Origin: an uncultured Gammaproteobacteria bacterium
GTDB taxonomy: Bacteria; Pseudomonadota; Gammaproteobacteria; Pseudomonadales; Pseudohongiellaceae
Length of the DNA stretch: 8,272 nt
Direction of reading: 5' to 3'
Assembly (NCBI GenBank): GCA_903926285.1
Contig: CAIYIP010000325.1
Location: 1 to 8,272, forward strand
The notes below the pieces were generated by a model. The model was not told the origin of the DNA. It ran no database searches and saw nothing but the letters and a program-made list of their open reading frames with translations. A program made the position numbers and the translations under genes. Below are positions 1 to 6,360 of the stretch, piece after piece. Within the stretch, counting starts at the first letter, position 1; the number at the start of each line of letters is the position of its first letter.

Positions 1-28
1 CGTGATACTGCTTTATGCCAGGAATCTG

Positions 29-34
29 TATACT
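29..34 (+). promoter_or_regulatory. Possible -10 element upstream of mtaD
   Basis: TATACT, directly preceded by TG, lies 35 bases before the mtaD start codon and matches the sigma-70 -10 consensus at five of six positions. No recognisable TTGACA-like -35 is seen 16-18 bases upstream, and only 28 bases of context exist on that side. The rest of the 1-69 stretch shows no hairpin, operator or Shine-Dalgarno sequence that I can recognise. Confidence 0.2.
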
Positions 35-69
35 CCCCGACCCTGTACTTTCTGACCCCTGCAGCAGTT

Positions 70-1422
70 ATGGAAACAGGTACTACCCCTAATCCTCCTT
101 TCGAAGTAGATGCTATTCTGCATCCGCGCTGGCTCATACCCATGACAGCAACTGGACTGGTTCTTGAACAGCACAGTCTCGCGGTTCATCAGAATCGCAT
201 CCTGGAAATAGCACCCACAACTGACATCAATGCACGTTACTGGAGCCACCAGGAAACTATGCTTGATTCTCATGTCGTGATGCCTGGCCTGATCAACGCC
301 CACGGCCATGCACCGATGAGTCTGTTGCGCGGGTTTGCCGACGATCTGCCACTGCACGCCTGGCTCGAACAAAAAATCTGGCCCGCGGAAGCACGCTGGC
401 TCAGTGAGGTTTATGTTGCCGATGGCGCGCGGCTTGCCATAGCCGAAATGCTTTTATCTGGCACTACTTGTTTCAGCGATATGTATTTTTTTTCCGACCA
501 GATTGCGGCAGTTGCATACGAGATGGGCATCAGAGCGCAGCTGTGCAGTCCTGTGTTTGATTTTCCTACAGCATGGGCATTGAATGCAGATGACTACATC
601 AGCAAGGCAACCAAACTCCATGATCAATACCGCAACAGCGAATTGATCAAAGTGGCCTTTGGTCCCCATGCCCCGTACACCGTGTCAGATGCCCCCTTGC
701 TGAAATTAGCGACACTTGCAGAGGAACTTGATCTCGGCATTCACATGCACGTGCACGAAAATGCGCAGGAAGTGCAGGATGCCAAACGTGACAAAGGATT
801 AAGGCCATTGTCGCGTTTGAAACATCTCGGCCTGCTGAGCCCACGCATGCAAAGCATTCACATGACGCAGTTGCTAGACGATGAAATTACTTTGCTCGCT
901 GAACACGGCGTAAACGTAGTGCACTGCCCGGCTTCCAACCTGAAACTTGCCAGTGGCTTTTGCCGGGTCGGCGATCTGCTTGCTGCCGGCGTGAATGTGG
1001 CACTTGGTACCGACAGCTGCGCCAGTAACAATAATCTTGATATGTTCAGTGAATTGCGGCTCGCATCACTGCTCGCAAAGGGTACATCCGGCGATGCAAG
1101 CATTGTTCCTGCTTTCCAGGCATTGCAGATGGCCACTGTTAATGGCGCGCGCGCCATAGGTATGGAAGAACAGCTTGGCACACTCGAGGCTGGTAAACTG
1201 GCGGACCTCATCGCAGTGAATCTCGACCAACCGAATACCCAACCAGTCTACAACGTGATTTCAACTCTGGTTTACAGCGCAAACTCGAGTCAGGTAACGC
1301 ATGTCTGGGTACACGGACAGTTGCTGGTAGAAGCGGGTAAATTGACCCGTATGAACATGGACCAGTTGCTGGGCACCACACGCGAGTGGGGCAAAAAAAT
1401 AGGAGACGTAACAGAATCATGA
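70..1422 (+). CDS. mtaD: TRZ/ATZ-family amidohydrolase, MTA/SAH deaminase type
   Basis: A 450-residue metal-dependent hydrolase of the cytosolic amidohydrolase superfamily. Family members of this type deaminate 5'-methylthioadenosine and/or S-adenosylhomocysteine to the inosine forms, feeding purine and methionine salvage. All expected ligands are visible: H78 and H80 in the HGH motif after PGLINA, H227 and E230 (HVHE), H264 (SIHM) and D315 in GTDSCASNN. The C-terminal GKLADLIAV stretch rebuilds the small beta-sandwich. Length is normal for the family. ATG at 70 is the first usual start codon, although the frame stays open to the window edge and no Shine-Dalgarno precedes it. The gene heads the ubiG-mupP-yciK cluster, as in Pseudomonas, and its TGA overlaps the ubiG start. 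Family assignment is sure; the choice of MTA, SAH or adenosine as main substrate is inferred from context and similarity. Confidence 0.9.
   Translation: METGTTPNPPFEVDAILHPRWLIPMTATGLVLEQHSLAVHQNRILEIAPTTDINARYWSHQETMLDSHVVMPGLINAHGHAPMSLLRGFADDLPLHAWLEQKIWPAEARWLSEVYVADGARLAIAEMLLSGTTCFSDMYFFSDQIAAVAYEMGIRAQLCSPVFDFPTAWALNADDYISKATKLHDQYRNSELIKVAFGPHAPYTVSDAPLLKLATLAEELDLGIHMHVHENAQEVQDAKRDKGLRPLSRLKHLGLLSPRMQSIHMTQLLDDEITLLAEHGVNVVHCPASNLKLASGFCRVGDLLAAGVNVALGTDSCASNNNLDMFSELRLASLLAKGTSGDASIVPAFQALQMATVNGARAIGMEEQLGTLEAGKLADLIAVNLDQPNTQPVYNVISTLVYSANSSQVTHVWVHGQLLVEAGKLTRMNMDQLLGTTREWGKKIGDVTES
1401..1406 (+). promoter_or_regulatory. Ribosome binding site of ubiG inside mtaD
   Basis: AGGAGA lies in the last codons of mtaD, 12 bases before the ATG at 1419 and 15 before the ATG at 1422. 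The spacing is long, so translation probably also relies on ribosomes terminating at the overlapping mtaD stop. The site supports a ubiG start at 1419/1422 rather than the in-frame ATG at 1386, which lies upstream of it. Confidence 0.5.
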
Positions 1423-2135
1423 TGACCCAGGAACAAACCGCCAACGTCGATGCCGCCGAAATTGCCAAGTTCGAAAAACTGGCGAGTCGCTGGTGGGACA
1501 GGAACAGTGAATTCAAACCACTGCACGACATCAATCCCCTGCGCGTCGGCTTCATCGACAGCAAGGTTAACCTGGTCGGCAAGCGTGTGCTCGACATCGG
1601 TTGTGGCGGAGGCATCCTGAGCGAAGCGATGGCTTATCGCGGCGCCAAAGTGACTGGCATCGATATGGGTGAAGCACCGCTTGGTGTCGCAAGACTGCAT
1701 CTGTATGAAAGCAAGTTGGATATCGATTACCAGAAAATCACGGCAGAAGAATTTGCGGCACAGCGGCCAGGTTCATTTGCCGTGGTTACGTGTCTGGAAA
1801 TGCTTGAGCATGTACCCGACCCCGCAGCAATCATCAAAAGTTGTTACGACTTGTTAGAGCCGGGCGGCGACCTGTTTGTTTCCACGATTAACCGCAATCC
1901 GAAGGCCTGGCTGTTTGCGGTGGTTGGCGCTGAATATGTGCTGCGCATGTTGCCACGCGGCACACATGACTATCGTAAATTTATCCGTCCATCAGAGCTC
2001 GCACAGTGGGCACGCGAGACTGGTTTTGTCATGGGAGAACTGACGGGCATGACTTACAATCCTTTTACTCGCAGCTATAGCCTGGGGCATGACGTTGACG
2101 TTAACTATCTGCTGCACCTGCAAAAGCCGCTTTAA
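1419..2135 (+). CDS. ubiG: Ubiquinone biosynthesis O-methyltransferase UbiG
   Basis: A 238-residue SAM-dependent class I methyltransferase that performs both O-methylations of ubiquinone synthesis (the 2-polyprenyl-6-hydroxyphenol and 3-demethylubiquinol steps). Motif I is VLDIGCGGG (57-65), the acidic residue after beta2 is D82 in GIDM, and the UbiG hallmark VVTCLEMLEHVPDP spans 122-135. The stretch from FVSTINRNPKAW through AEYVLRMLPRGTHDYRKFI (153-189) matches the segment linked to membrane association in E. coli UbiG. Length is close to the 240 residues of the E. coli enzyme. Tandem ATG codons stand at 1419 and 1422; the first overlaps the mtaD TGA as ATGA, indicating translational coupling. 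An in-frame ATG at 1386 would add 11 basic residues but lacks the AGGAGA, so I rejected it. The mupP gene follows after 26 bases. Confidence 0.96.
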   Translation: MMTQEQTANVDAAEIAKFEKLASRWWDRNSEFKPLHDINPLRVGFIDSKVNLVGKRVLDIGCGGGILSEAMAYRGAKVTGIDMGEAPLGVARLHLYESKLDIDYQKITAEEFAAQRPGSFAVVTCLEMLEHVPDPAAIIKSCYDLLEPGGDLFVSTINRNPKAWLFAVVGAEYVLRMLPRGTHDYRKFIRPSELAQWARETGFVMGELTGMTYNPFTRSYSLGHDVDVNYLLHLQKPL

Positions 2136-2151
2136 TAATCTGTTGAATCCT

Positions 2152-2155
2152 GGAG
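2152..2155 (+). promoter_or_regulatory. Ribosome binding site fixing the TTG start of mupP
   Basis: GGAG lies six bases before the TTG at 2162. An in-frame TGA at 2144-2146 blocks any longer protein, and no ATG or GTG stands between that stop and the HAD motif, so this site decides the start. Confidence 0.7.
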
Positions 2156-2161
2156 CCACCC

Positions 2162-2821
2162 TTGCACCAAGCTGTACTGTTCGACCTAGATGGCACGTTG
2201 CTGGATACCGAACCCGATTTCACTTTCATCCTGAATAAGCTGTTGCTGCAACACGGCAAAGCGGCTGTGACTTCAGAGCATGTACACAAACTCGTATCTG
2301 CTGGTGCCACCACCATGGTGAGACATGGTTTCGAGATGGACGAAACGGATCCGCGTCTACCGGGCCTGTTGAATGAATTCCTTGATATGTATGCAATCCA
2401 GATTCCGATCACGAAAGCAGGGCTGTATTCAGATATCGATCTGCTACTTGCCACGTTGAATGAACAGGGTGTGCAGTGGGGAATTATGACCAACAAATCG
2501 CGTCGTTTCAGTGTTCCGCTGCTCGCACGTTTTGAATCTTTCGCCACTTGTGCAACTCTGGTGTGCCCAGACGATGTTGGCAAAGGCAAACCTGACCCTG
2601 CCGGCCTTATACTTGCATGCACGCAGCTCGGAATTGAACCGGCCAATGCAATTTATGTCGGAGATCATCCGCGCGATATCGAAGCGGCAAACAATGCCGG
2701 CATGCCCGGAGTTGCCGTAAGCTGGGGTTATCTGCCCGACGATAATCCGATCACGCAATGGCTAGCTAAAGCGACCGTCCATTCACCACGCGAACTTCTT
2801 GAATTTTTAGCCAGAGAGTAA
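2162..2821 (+). CDS. mupP: HAD-family sugar-phosphate phosphatase, MupP/Gph type
   Basis: A 219-residue cytoplasmic HAD-superfamily hydrolase. Motif I is DLDGT with nucleophile D8 and acid/base D10, motif II is T110 in IMTNKS, motif III is K143 in GKGKPDP, and motif IV is GDHPRD with D168 and D172 binding Mg2+. The helical cap lies between motifs I and II (about 16-90). Older annotation calls such proteins phosphoglycolate phosphatase (Gph). The Pseudomonas gene in this same position, between ubiG and yciK, was shown to be MupP, the N-acetylmuramic acid 6-phosphate phosphatase of cell-wall recycling. The partner enzymes AmgK and MurU are not in the window, so the substrate stays inferred from synteny. 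The start is TTG with GGAG six bases upstream. The stop is followed by yciK after 11 bases. Confidence 0.85.
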   Translation: MHQAVLFDLDGTLLDTEPDFTFILNKLLLQHGKAAVTSEHVHKLVSAGATTMVRHGFEMDETDPRLPGLLNEFLDMYAIQIPITKAGLYSDIDLLLATLNEQGVQWGIMTNKSRRFSVPLLARFESFATCATLVCPDDVGKGKPDPAGLILACTQLGIEPANAIYVGDHPRDIEAANNAGMPGVAVSWGYLPDDNPITQWLAKATVHSPRELLEFLARE

Positions 2822-2832
2822 ATAACCAGCAA

Positions 2833-3585
2833 ATGTTTCATTACCAGGCACCTCCAGATCTGCTGAAAGACAAAATTATTCTCGTTACTGGCGCAGGATC
2901 CGGCCTTGGACGTGCCGCTGCAATCAGTTACGCCGCGCACGGCGCAACTGTAATTCTGCTGGGCAAAACCGAAAGCAAGCTTGAAGCTACATACGACACG
3001 ATTATTTCTGCGGGCGGCGCTGAACCTGCGCTGATGGCCGTTGACCTGGAAACTGCCGGTGATCCTGAATATCTGGAGATAGTTGAAGTACTGGCAACTG
3101 AATTTGGTCGACTCGATGGGATCTTGCACAGCGCAGGTTATGCAATGGCTTCCGTACCGCTGCAGCATGTCACGCTCAATGCATGGAACAAGATCATGCA
3201 GATCAACCTTACTGCCGGGTTTGCACTCAGCAAATATTGCCTACCCCTGCTGCAGCAGGCACCAAATGCGTCAATGATTTTTACTTCTTCACGTGCCGGA
3301 CGCGAAGTGCGCGCGTTCTGGGGACCATACGCCATTGCCAAACATGGCGTTGAAACCTTGATGGAGATTTTTTATCAGGAGCTCGAAAACACTTCCAAGG
3401 TCAGAGTCAATTCCCTGAATCCAGGTCCCTGCGCGACCGCTTTGCGCAGAGCTATTTTTCCAGCCGAAGATCCGGCAAAACGTCCGCAACCTGAAGACCT
3501 GATGCCGCTTTATCTTTATCTGATGGGTGACGCCAGCCTGCATGAAAACGGCAAGCAGTTTGAGGCGCAAGACGCGAGATTCTAA
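2833..3585 (+). CDS. yciK: YciK-family short-chain dehydrogenase/reductase
   Basis: A 250-residue NAD(P)-dependent oxidoreductase of the classical SDR fold. The nucleotide-binding glycine motif TGAGSGLG spans 19-26, the catalytic residues are S153 (in FTSSRAGRE), Y166 and K170 (YAIAK), and N125 (MQIN) completes the tetrad. Resemblance to E. coli YciK runs through the C-terminus (MPLYLYLMGD, then a QFEAQ-like end), and the length is usual. The motif that is normally NNAG reads HSAG (99-102), so its first two positions are changed. The physiological substrate of YciK is unknown. It is probably the last gene of the mtaD-ubiG-mupP-yciK operon. The ATG at 2833 has only a weak, distant purine run (AGAGAG) upstream, so it may depend on coupling to mupP. 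Confidence 0.9.
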   Translation: MFHYQAPPDLLKDKIILVTGAGSGLGRAAAISYAAHGATVILLGKTESKLEATYDTIISAGGAEPALMAVDLETAGDPEYLEIVEVLATEFGRLDGILHSAGYAMASVPLQHVTLNAWNKIMQINLTAGFALSKYCLPLLQQAPNASMIFTSSRAGREVRAFWGPYAIAKHGVETLMEIFYQELENTSKVRVNSLNPGPCATALRRAIFPAEDPAKRPQPEDLMPLYLYLMGDASLHENGKQFEAQDARF

Positions 3586-3618
3586 ACCAGCGTCTGCTTG
3601 AGCAGTAAGAAATGCGAA
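3586..3618. other. 33-base convergent intergenic junction
   Basis: This gap separates the yciK and rluB stop codons. It contains only a short palindrome, CTGC-TTGA-GCAG, with a four-base-pair stem and no T-run on either strand. I do not call it a terminator. Transcripts from the two sides probably overlap here. Confidence 0.5.
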
Positions 3619-4557
3619 TCAAGCTTTACTTCTCGGTGTACGCCTCGCTGGAGCTTTAATGGAACGTGCTACAAGAGGTTTAGCACCACGTCCCGCAGTA
3701 GCTTTCGACGGGCGCCCTTCTGGAGTCTTCTTCCTCATATCTTTCGGTGGTGCGATTTTCTTGTCACCACGTTTCTGCGCTTCGTAACGACTGGAGAAAT
3801 CAGCTGGTTTCTGGCCCGGTTTCCAGCGCAAGCCGGCCAACGTGTATAGAGCCCTGACCTCAGGTGTTGGCAACTCAACGTATTTGCCCGCTTTTACATA
3901 ACTCGGTATCAGGATATTGCCATAGCGCACACGTTTGAGCCTGCTGATCTTGAGACCCTGTGATTCCCACAAGCGGCGCACTTCACGATTGCGGCCTTCC
4001 ATAAGCGTAACGTGGTACCAGTGATTAGCCCCTTCTCCGCCCGCGTCCTTGATCCCGTCAAAATGAGCTATGCCATCTTCGAGTTGCACACCGACTTGCA
4101 GGTTTCGGATTATCTGCTGTGTGACTTCTCCCATCACGCGCACCGCATATTCGCGTTCAATTTTTGTCGAAGGATGCATCAGTTTGTTGGCGAGCTCGCC
4201 ATCGGTCGTGAACAGCAACAAGCCGGTGGTGTTGACGTCAAGGCGGCCTACTGCAACCCAGCGCGAATGCCTCAGCGGCGGCAGATGATCAAATACTGTA
4301 GGCCTGCCTTCAGGATCGTTACGCGAACAAATTTCGCCGAGCGGTTTGTTGTAGAGCAGAATGCTCTGGTTAACAACTGTTTCAGTAGTAGCGAGTTTTT
4401 TGCCATCAACGAGAATTTTGTCGCTTGCACCTATACGGTCGCCCAGTGTTGCAACCTTGCCATTGACCTTTACCCGGCCCGCAGTAATCCATTCTTCGAG
4501 CTCACGCCTTGAACCGAAGCCGGCACGCGCCAGCACCTTCTGTATTTTTTCATCCAT
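3619..4557 (-). CDS. rluB: 23S rRNA pseudouridine(2605) synthase RluB
   Basis: A 312-residue enzyme of the RsuA/RluB/RluE/RluF family, which isomerises a uridine in helix 93 of 23S rRNA (position 2605 in E. coli). An S4 RNA-binding domain fills about residues 3-48 (VLARAGFGSRRELEEWI, then VNGKVATLGDRI). The catalytic motif is GRLDVNTTG (104-112) with D107 as the nucleophile. EGRNREVRRLW (187-197) is the family's second hallmark. After about residue 250 comes a roughly 60-residue tail rich in Lys, Arg, Pro and Ala with no fold I recognise, probably a disordered RNA-binding extension. The protein is somewhat longer than E. coli RluB (291 residues). The ATG at 4557 is firm because an in-frame TGA lies four codons upstream. 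The Shine-Dalgarno is weak. A strong terminator separates the gene from scpB, so it likely has its own promoter or depends on readthrough. Confidence 0.94.
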   Translation of the reverse strand: MDEKIQKVLARAGFGSRRELEEWITAGRVKVNGKVATLGDRIGASDKILVDGKKLATTETVVNQSILLYNKPLGEICSRNDPEGRPTVFDHLPPLRHSRWVAVGRLDVNTTGLLLFTTDGELANKLMHPSTKIEREYAVRVMGEVTQQIIRNLQVGVQLEDGIAHFDGIKDAGGEGANHWYHVTLMEGRNREVRRLWESQGLKISRLKRVRYGNILIPSYVKAGKYVELPTPEVRALYTLAGLRWKPGQKPADFSSRYEAQKRGDKKIAPPKDMRKKTPEGRPSKATAGRGAKPLVARSIKAPARRTPRSKA

Positions 4558-4624
4558 TCTAATTTCTCACGAAATGAGCGACCTCGATAAGCGCAGCTGA
4601 GGAGGGTCAGGTCTCAATCACGTT

Positions 4625-4663
4625 AAAAAAATGCAGTTCAGAGTCGTAACTCTGCAACTGCAT
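4625..4663 (-). terminator. Rho-independent terminator after scpB
   Basis: Read on the - strand, the arms ATGCAGTT and CAGAGT, separated by one bulged G, pair fully with ACTCTG and AACTGCAT around a TACG loop. This gives 14 base pairs in all (4631-4663). A run of six T follows directly (4625-4630), and the terminal ATGCAT pairing adjoins it. The hairpin begins 33 bases after the scpB stop and ends 67 bases before the rluB start. On the + strand the same hairpin is preceded by A's and not followed by a T-run, so it works in one direction only. Confidence 0.88.
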
Positions 4664-4696
4664 AGGAACATTGTATTGCACGAAGGCAAAACAATT

Positions 4697-5449
4697 TTAT
4701 TGGGGCGTTGGTTCCGGGGATTCATCTTCCTCAGGCTTGATACCCAATTGGCTGTCGACCATGCTCAGAATTTCGCTGATAGGTCGTGTGCCAATGGCAG
4801 CAGCTGCGGCTTCTTCGGCATCTACCTCAAGCTCTTCATCACTTGCTTCAAAAGTCGGGAATTCAAGGATGCGGCCCTGAGGCTTGGGGTCTTCGAGCGA
4901 CAGGCCACGATTGATTTCATCAAGATCGCGAATTTCGGAGAGAGGTGGTAATTGTTCAAGACTTTCGAGGTTGAAGTAATCCAGGAACTGGCGCGTGGTG
5001 GCATACATGGCTGGACGACCAGGAACATCACGATGACCTACAACTCGCACCCACTCATGCTCAAGCAGAGTCTGGACAATCTGGGTGCTGACGGCCACGC
5101 CCCGGATTTTTTCAATGTCGCCACGTGTGATGGGCTGGCGATACGCAATGATGGATAAGGTTTCCATCAGCGCACGCGAATAACGCTGCGGTTTTTCCTC
5201 CCACAGCCGGCTGACCCATTCACTCAATTCCTTGCGCACCTGGAAGCGGTAACCTGAAGCAACTTTCTTGAGCTCGTAGCCACGACCTTCAGACTCGGTT
5301 TCAATGGCCGTCAACGCTGCCAGCAATTGTTCGCGCTCCGGGCGATCAACTTCGGTGAACAGGGCTTCCAGTCGATCAAGCGGCAACGGCTTACCCGCAG
5401 CAAGCAATACACCTTCCAGAATTTTCTTCAGTTGCAATTCGTCAATCAT
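4697..5449 (-). CDS. scpB: Segregation and condensation protein B (ScpB)
   Basis: A 250-residue cytoplasmic protein that dimerises and binds the kleisin ScpA in the SMC-ScpAB condensin, which organises and helps segregate the chromosome. Two winged-helix domains are visible: about 5-75, and about 92-160 holding the family signature METLSIIAYRQPITRGDIEK followed by RGV and GHRDVPGRPAMYATT (138-152). The tail beyond about 195 is acidic and low in complexity (EASDEELEVDAEE, ending EDESPEPTPQ) and probably disordered. The ATG overlaps the scpA stop as ATGA, and no clear Shine-Dalgarno precedes it, which points to translational coupling and matched ScpA/ScpB output. The gene ends just before a strong terminator. 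No smc gene is in the window. Confidence 0.95.
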   Translation of the reverse strand: MIDELQLKKILEGVLLAAGKPLPLDRLEALFTEVDRPEREQLLAALTAIETESEGRGYELKKVASGYRFQVRKELSEWVSRLWEEKPQRYSRALMETLSIIAYRQPITRGDIEKIRGVAVSTQIVQTLLEHEWVRVVGHRDVPGRPAMYATTRQFLDYFNLESLEQLPPLSEIRDLDEINRGLSLEDPKPQGRILEFPTFEASDEELEVDAEEAAAAAIGTRPISEILSMVDSQLGIKPEEDESPEPTPQ

Positions 5450-6321
5450 GAGGAGCGTGCCTTGATATGTATGGGGCCAAAAGGTTCGCTCTGGGCGAGT
5501 TCCACCAGAGACTCCTTGATCAGTTCCATAATGGCCAGAAAAGTAATTACGACGCCAAGCTTGCCTTCATCCTTCATGAGCAGCGAGATCATCGGCGTAA
5601 AATGTTCGTGGGAGATTCTCAGCAGGATTTGCGACATACGTTCACGCGTTGAAAGACTCTCGCGTTGAATATGATGGCTTTCATTGAGATCGCCGCGGCG
5701 CAGCACATCGGCAAACGCGAGCATGACTTCCTGCAGGTCCAGTTCAGGGCGCGGTAGCGTGCGTTCGAGCTCGGGGCTCTGCGCTGAGCCCTGGAAAAGA
5801 TCGCGATACATACGTGGCAACTCATCCACGCGTTCAGCAACTTCGCGATAACGCTCGTATTCCTGCAAACGCCGGATCAATTGTGCGCGTGGATCTTCCT
5901 CGTCTTCTTCGTCTTCTCCCGAACGCGGCAGCAGAATGCGGGATTTTATTTCGGCAAGCATCGCAGCCATGACAAGATATTCTGCCGCGAGTTCGAACTG
6001 CGAGGCTTCCATCAGATCGACGTAGGCGATGTACTGGTCGGTAATGTCGGCGACATTAATTTCGAGAATATCGATGTTCTGACGCTTGATGAGGTACAGC
6101 AGCAAATCGAGCGGTCCTTCGAAAGCTTCAAGGAATACTTCCAATGCGTCGGGTGGAATGTAGAGATCCCTTGGCATATCGGTATAAGCCTGACCTGCTA
6201 CAAACGCAAAGGGCAGTTCTTCCTGACGACCTTCATTTTCCTGGCGTGCGCGTGCGAGCAGACCAACGTTGGTTGGCAGCTTTTCTTCACTGGCGCTATC
6301 AGTAACGGGAGTATCACTCAT
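5446..6321 (-). CDS. scpA: Segregation and condensation protein A (ScpA, kleisin)
   Basis: A 291-residue kleisin that bridges the two heads of the SMC dimer and recruits ScpB. The family signature FEGPLDLLLYLI is at 67-78, followed by AEYLVMAAMLAEIKSRILLPR (113-133). A strongly acidic linker (EDEEDEED, 136-143) and a charged helical middle lead to the C-terminal winged helix (about 223-288). The roughly 60 residues before the signature form an N-terminal extension of low conservation; many homologues start close to the signature, so a later start is conceivable. ATG at 6321 is chosen because an in-frame TAA lies two codons upstream. No good Shine-Dalgarno is visible, and a 10-codon mini-ORF overlaps the start. 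It lies 39 bases after trpS and overlaps scpB, so the three genes are probably cotranscribed. Confidence 0.94.
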   Translation of the reverse strand: MSDTPVTDSASEEKLPTNVGLLARARQENEGRQEELPFAFVAGQAYTDMPRDLYIPPDALEVFLEAFEGPLDLLLYLIKRQNIDILEINVADITDQYIAYVDLMEASQFELAAEYLVMAAMLAEIKSRILLPRSGEDEEDEEDPRAQLIRRLQEYERYREVAERVDELPRMYRDLFQGSAQSPELERTLPRPELDLQEVMLAFADVLRRGDLNESHHIQRESLSTRERMSQILLRISHEHFTPMISLLMKDEGKLGVVITFLAIMELIKESLVELAQSEPFGPIHIKARSS

Positions 6322-6346
6322 GATGTTTTACGTCTGCGTTGTTCAT
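6314..6346 (-). other. 10-codon mini-ORF overlapping the scpA start
   Basis: In the gap between trpS and scpA, an ATG with AGG five bases upstream opens a frame encoding MNNADVKHHE and then TGA. The stop lies inside the first codons of scpA (ATGAGTGA), eight bases of overlap. It could act as a coupling cistron for scpA, whose own start lacks a visible Shine-Dalgarno, or it could be chance. Confidence 0.2.
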
Positions 6347-6360
6347 TCTGGCCTGAGTGC

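Noticed and set aside
1386..1418. Alternative upstream ATG for ubiG adding 11 residues
   Set aside because: It would overlap mtaD by 37 bases, precede the AGGAGA site, and add a basic stretch not typical of UbiG; starting at 1419 gives the normal length.
1208..1700. Two overlapping - strand open frames of about 135 codons across the mtaD/ubiG junction
   Set aside because: Both are antisense to well-supported genes, they overlap one another in different frames, and neither resembles a known protein.
2101..2646. 181-codon open frame on the - strand opposite mupP
   Set aside because: It is fully antisense to a gene with all four HAD motifs and shows no recognisable domain. Its composition (Ser, Arg, Cys, Pro rich) is typical of a shadow frame.
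3592..3605. Small palindrome CTGC-TTGA-GCAG as a bidirectional terminator
   Set aside because: The stem is four base pairs with no flanking T-run on either strand.
3746..3780. GGTGGTG and CACCACG inverted arms inside rluB as a terminator for yciK readthrough
   Set aside because: The stem is six base pairs with a loop of about 12 and no T-run; it is explained by coding sequence.
4012..4512. 166-codon open frame on the + strand opposite rluB
   Set aside because: It is a shadow of the RluB catalytic and S4 domains with no motif of its own.
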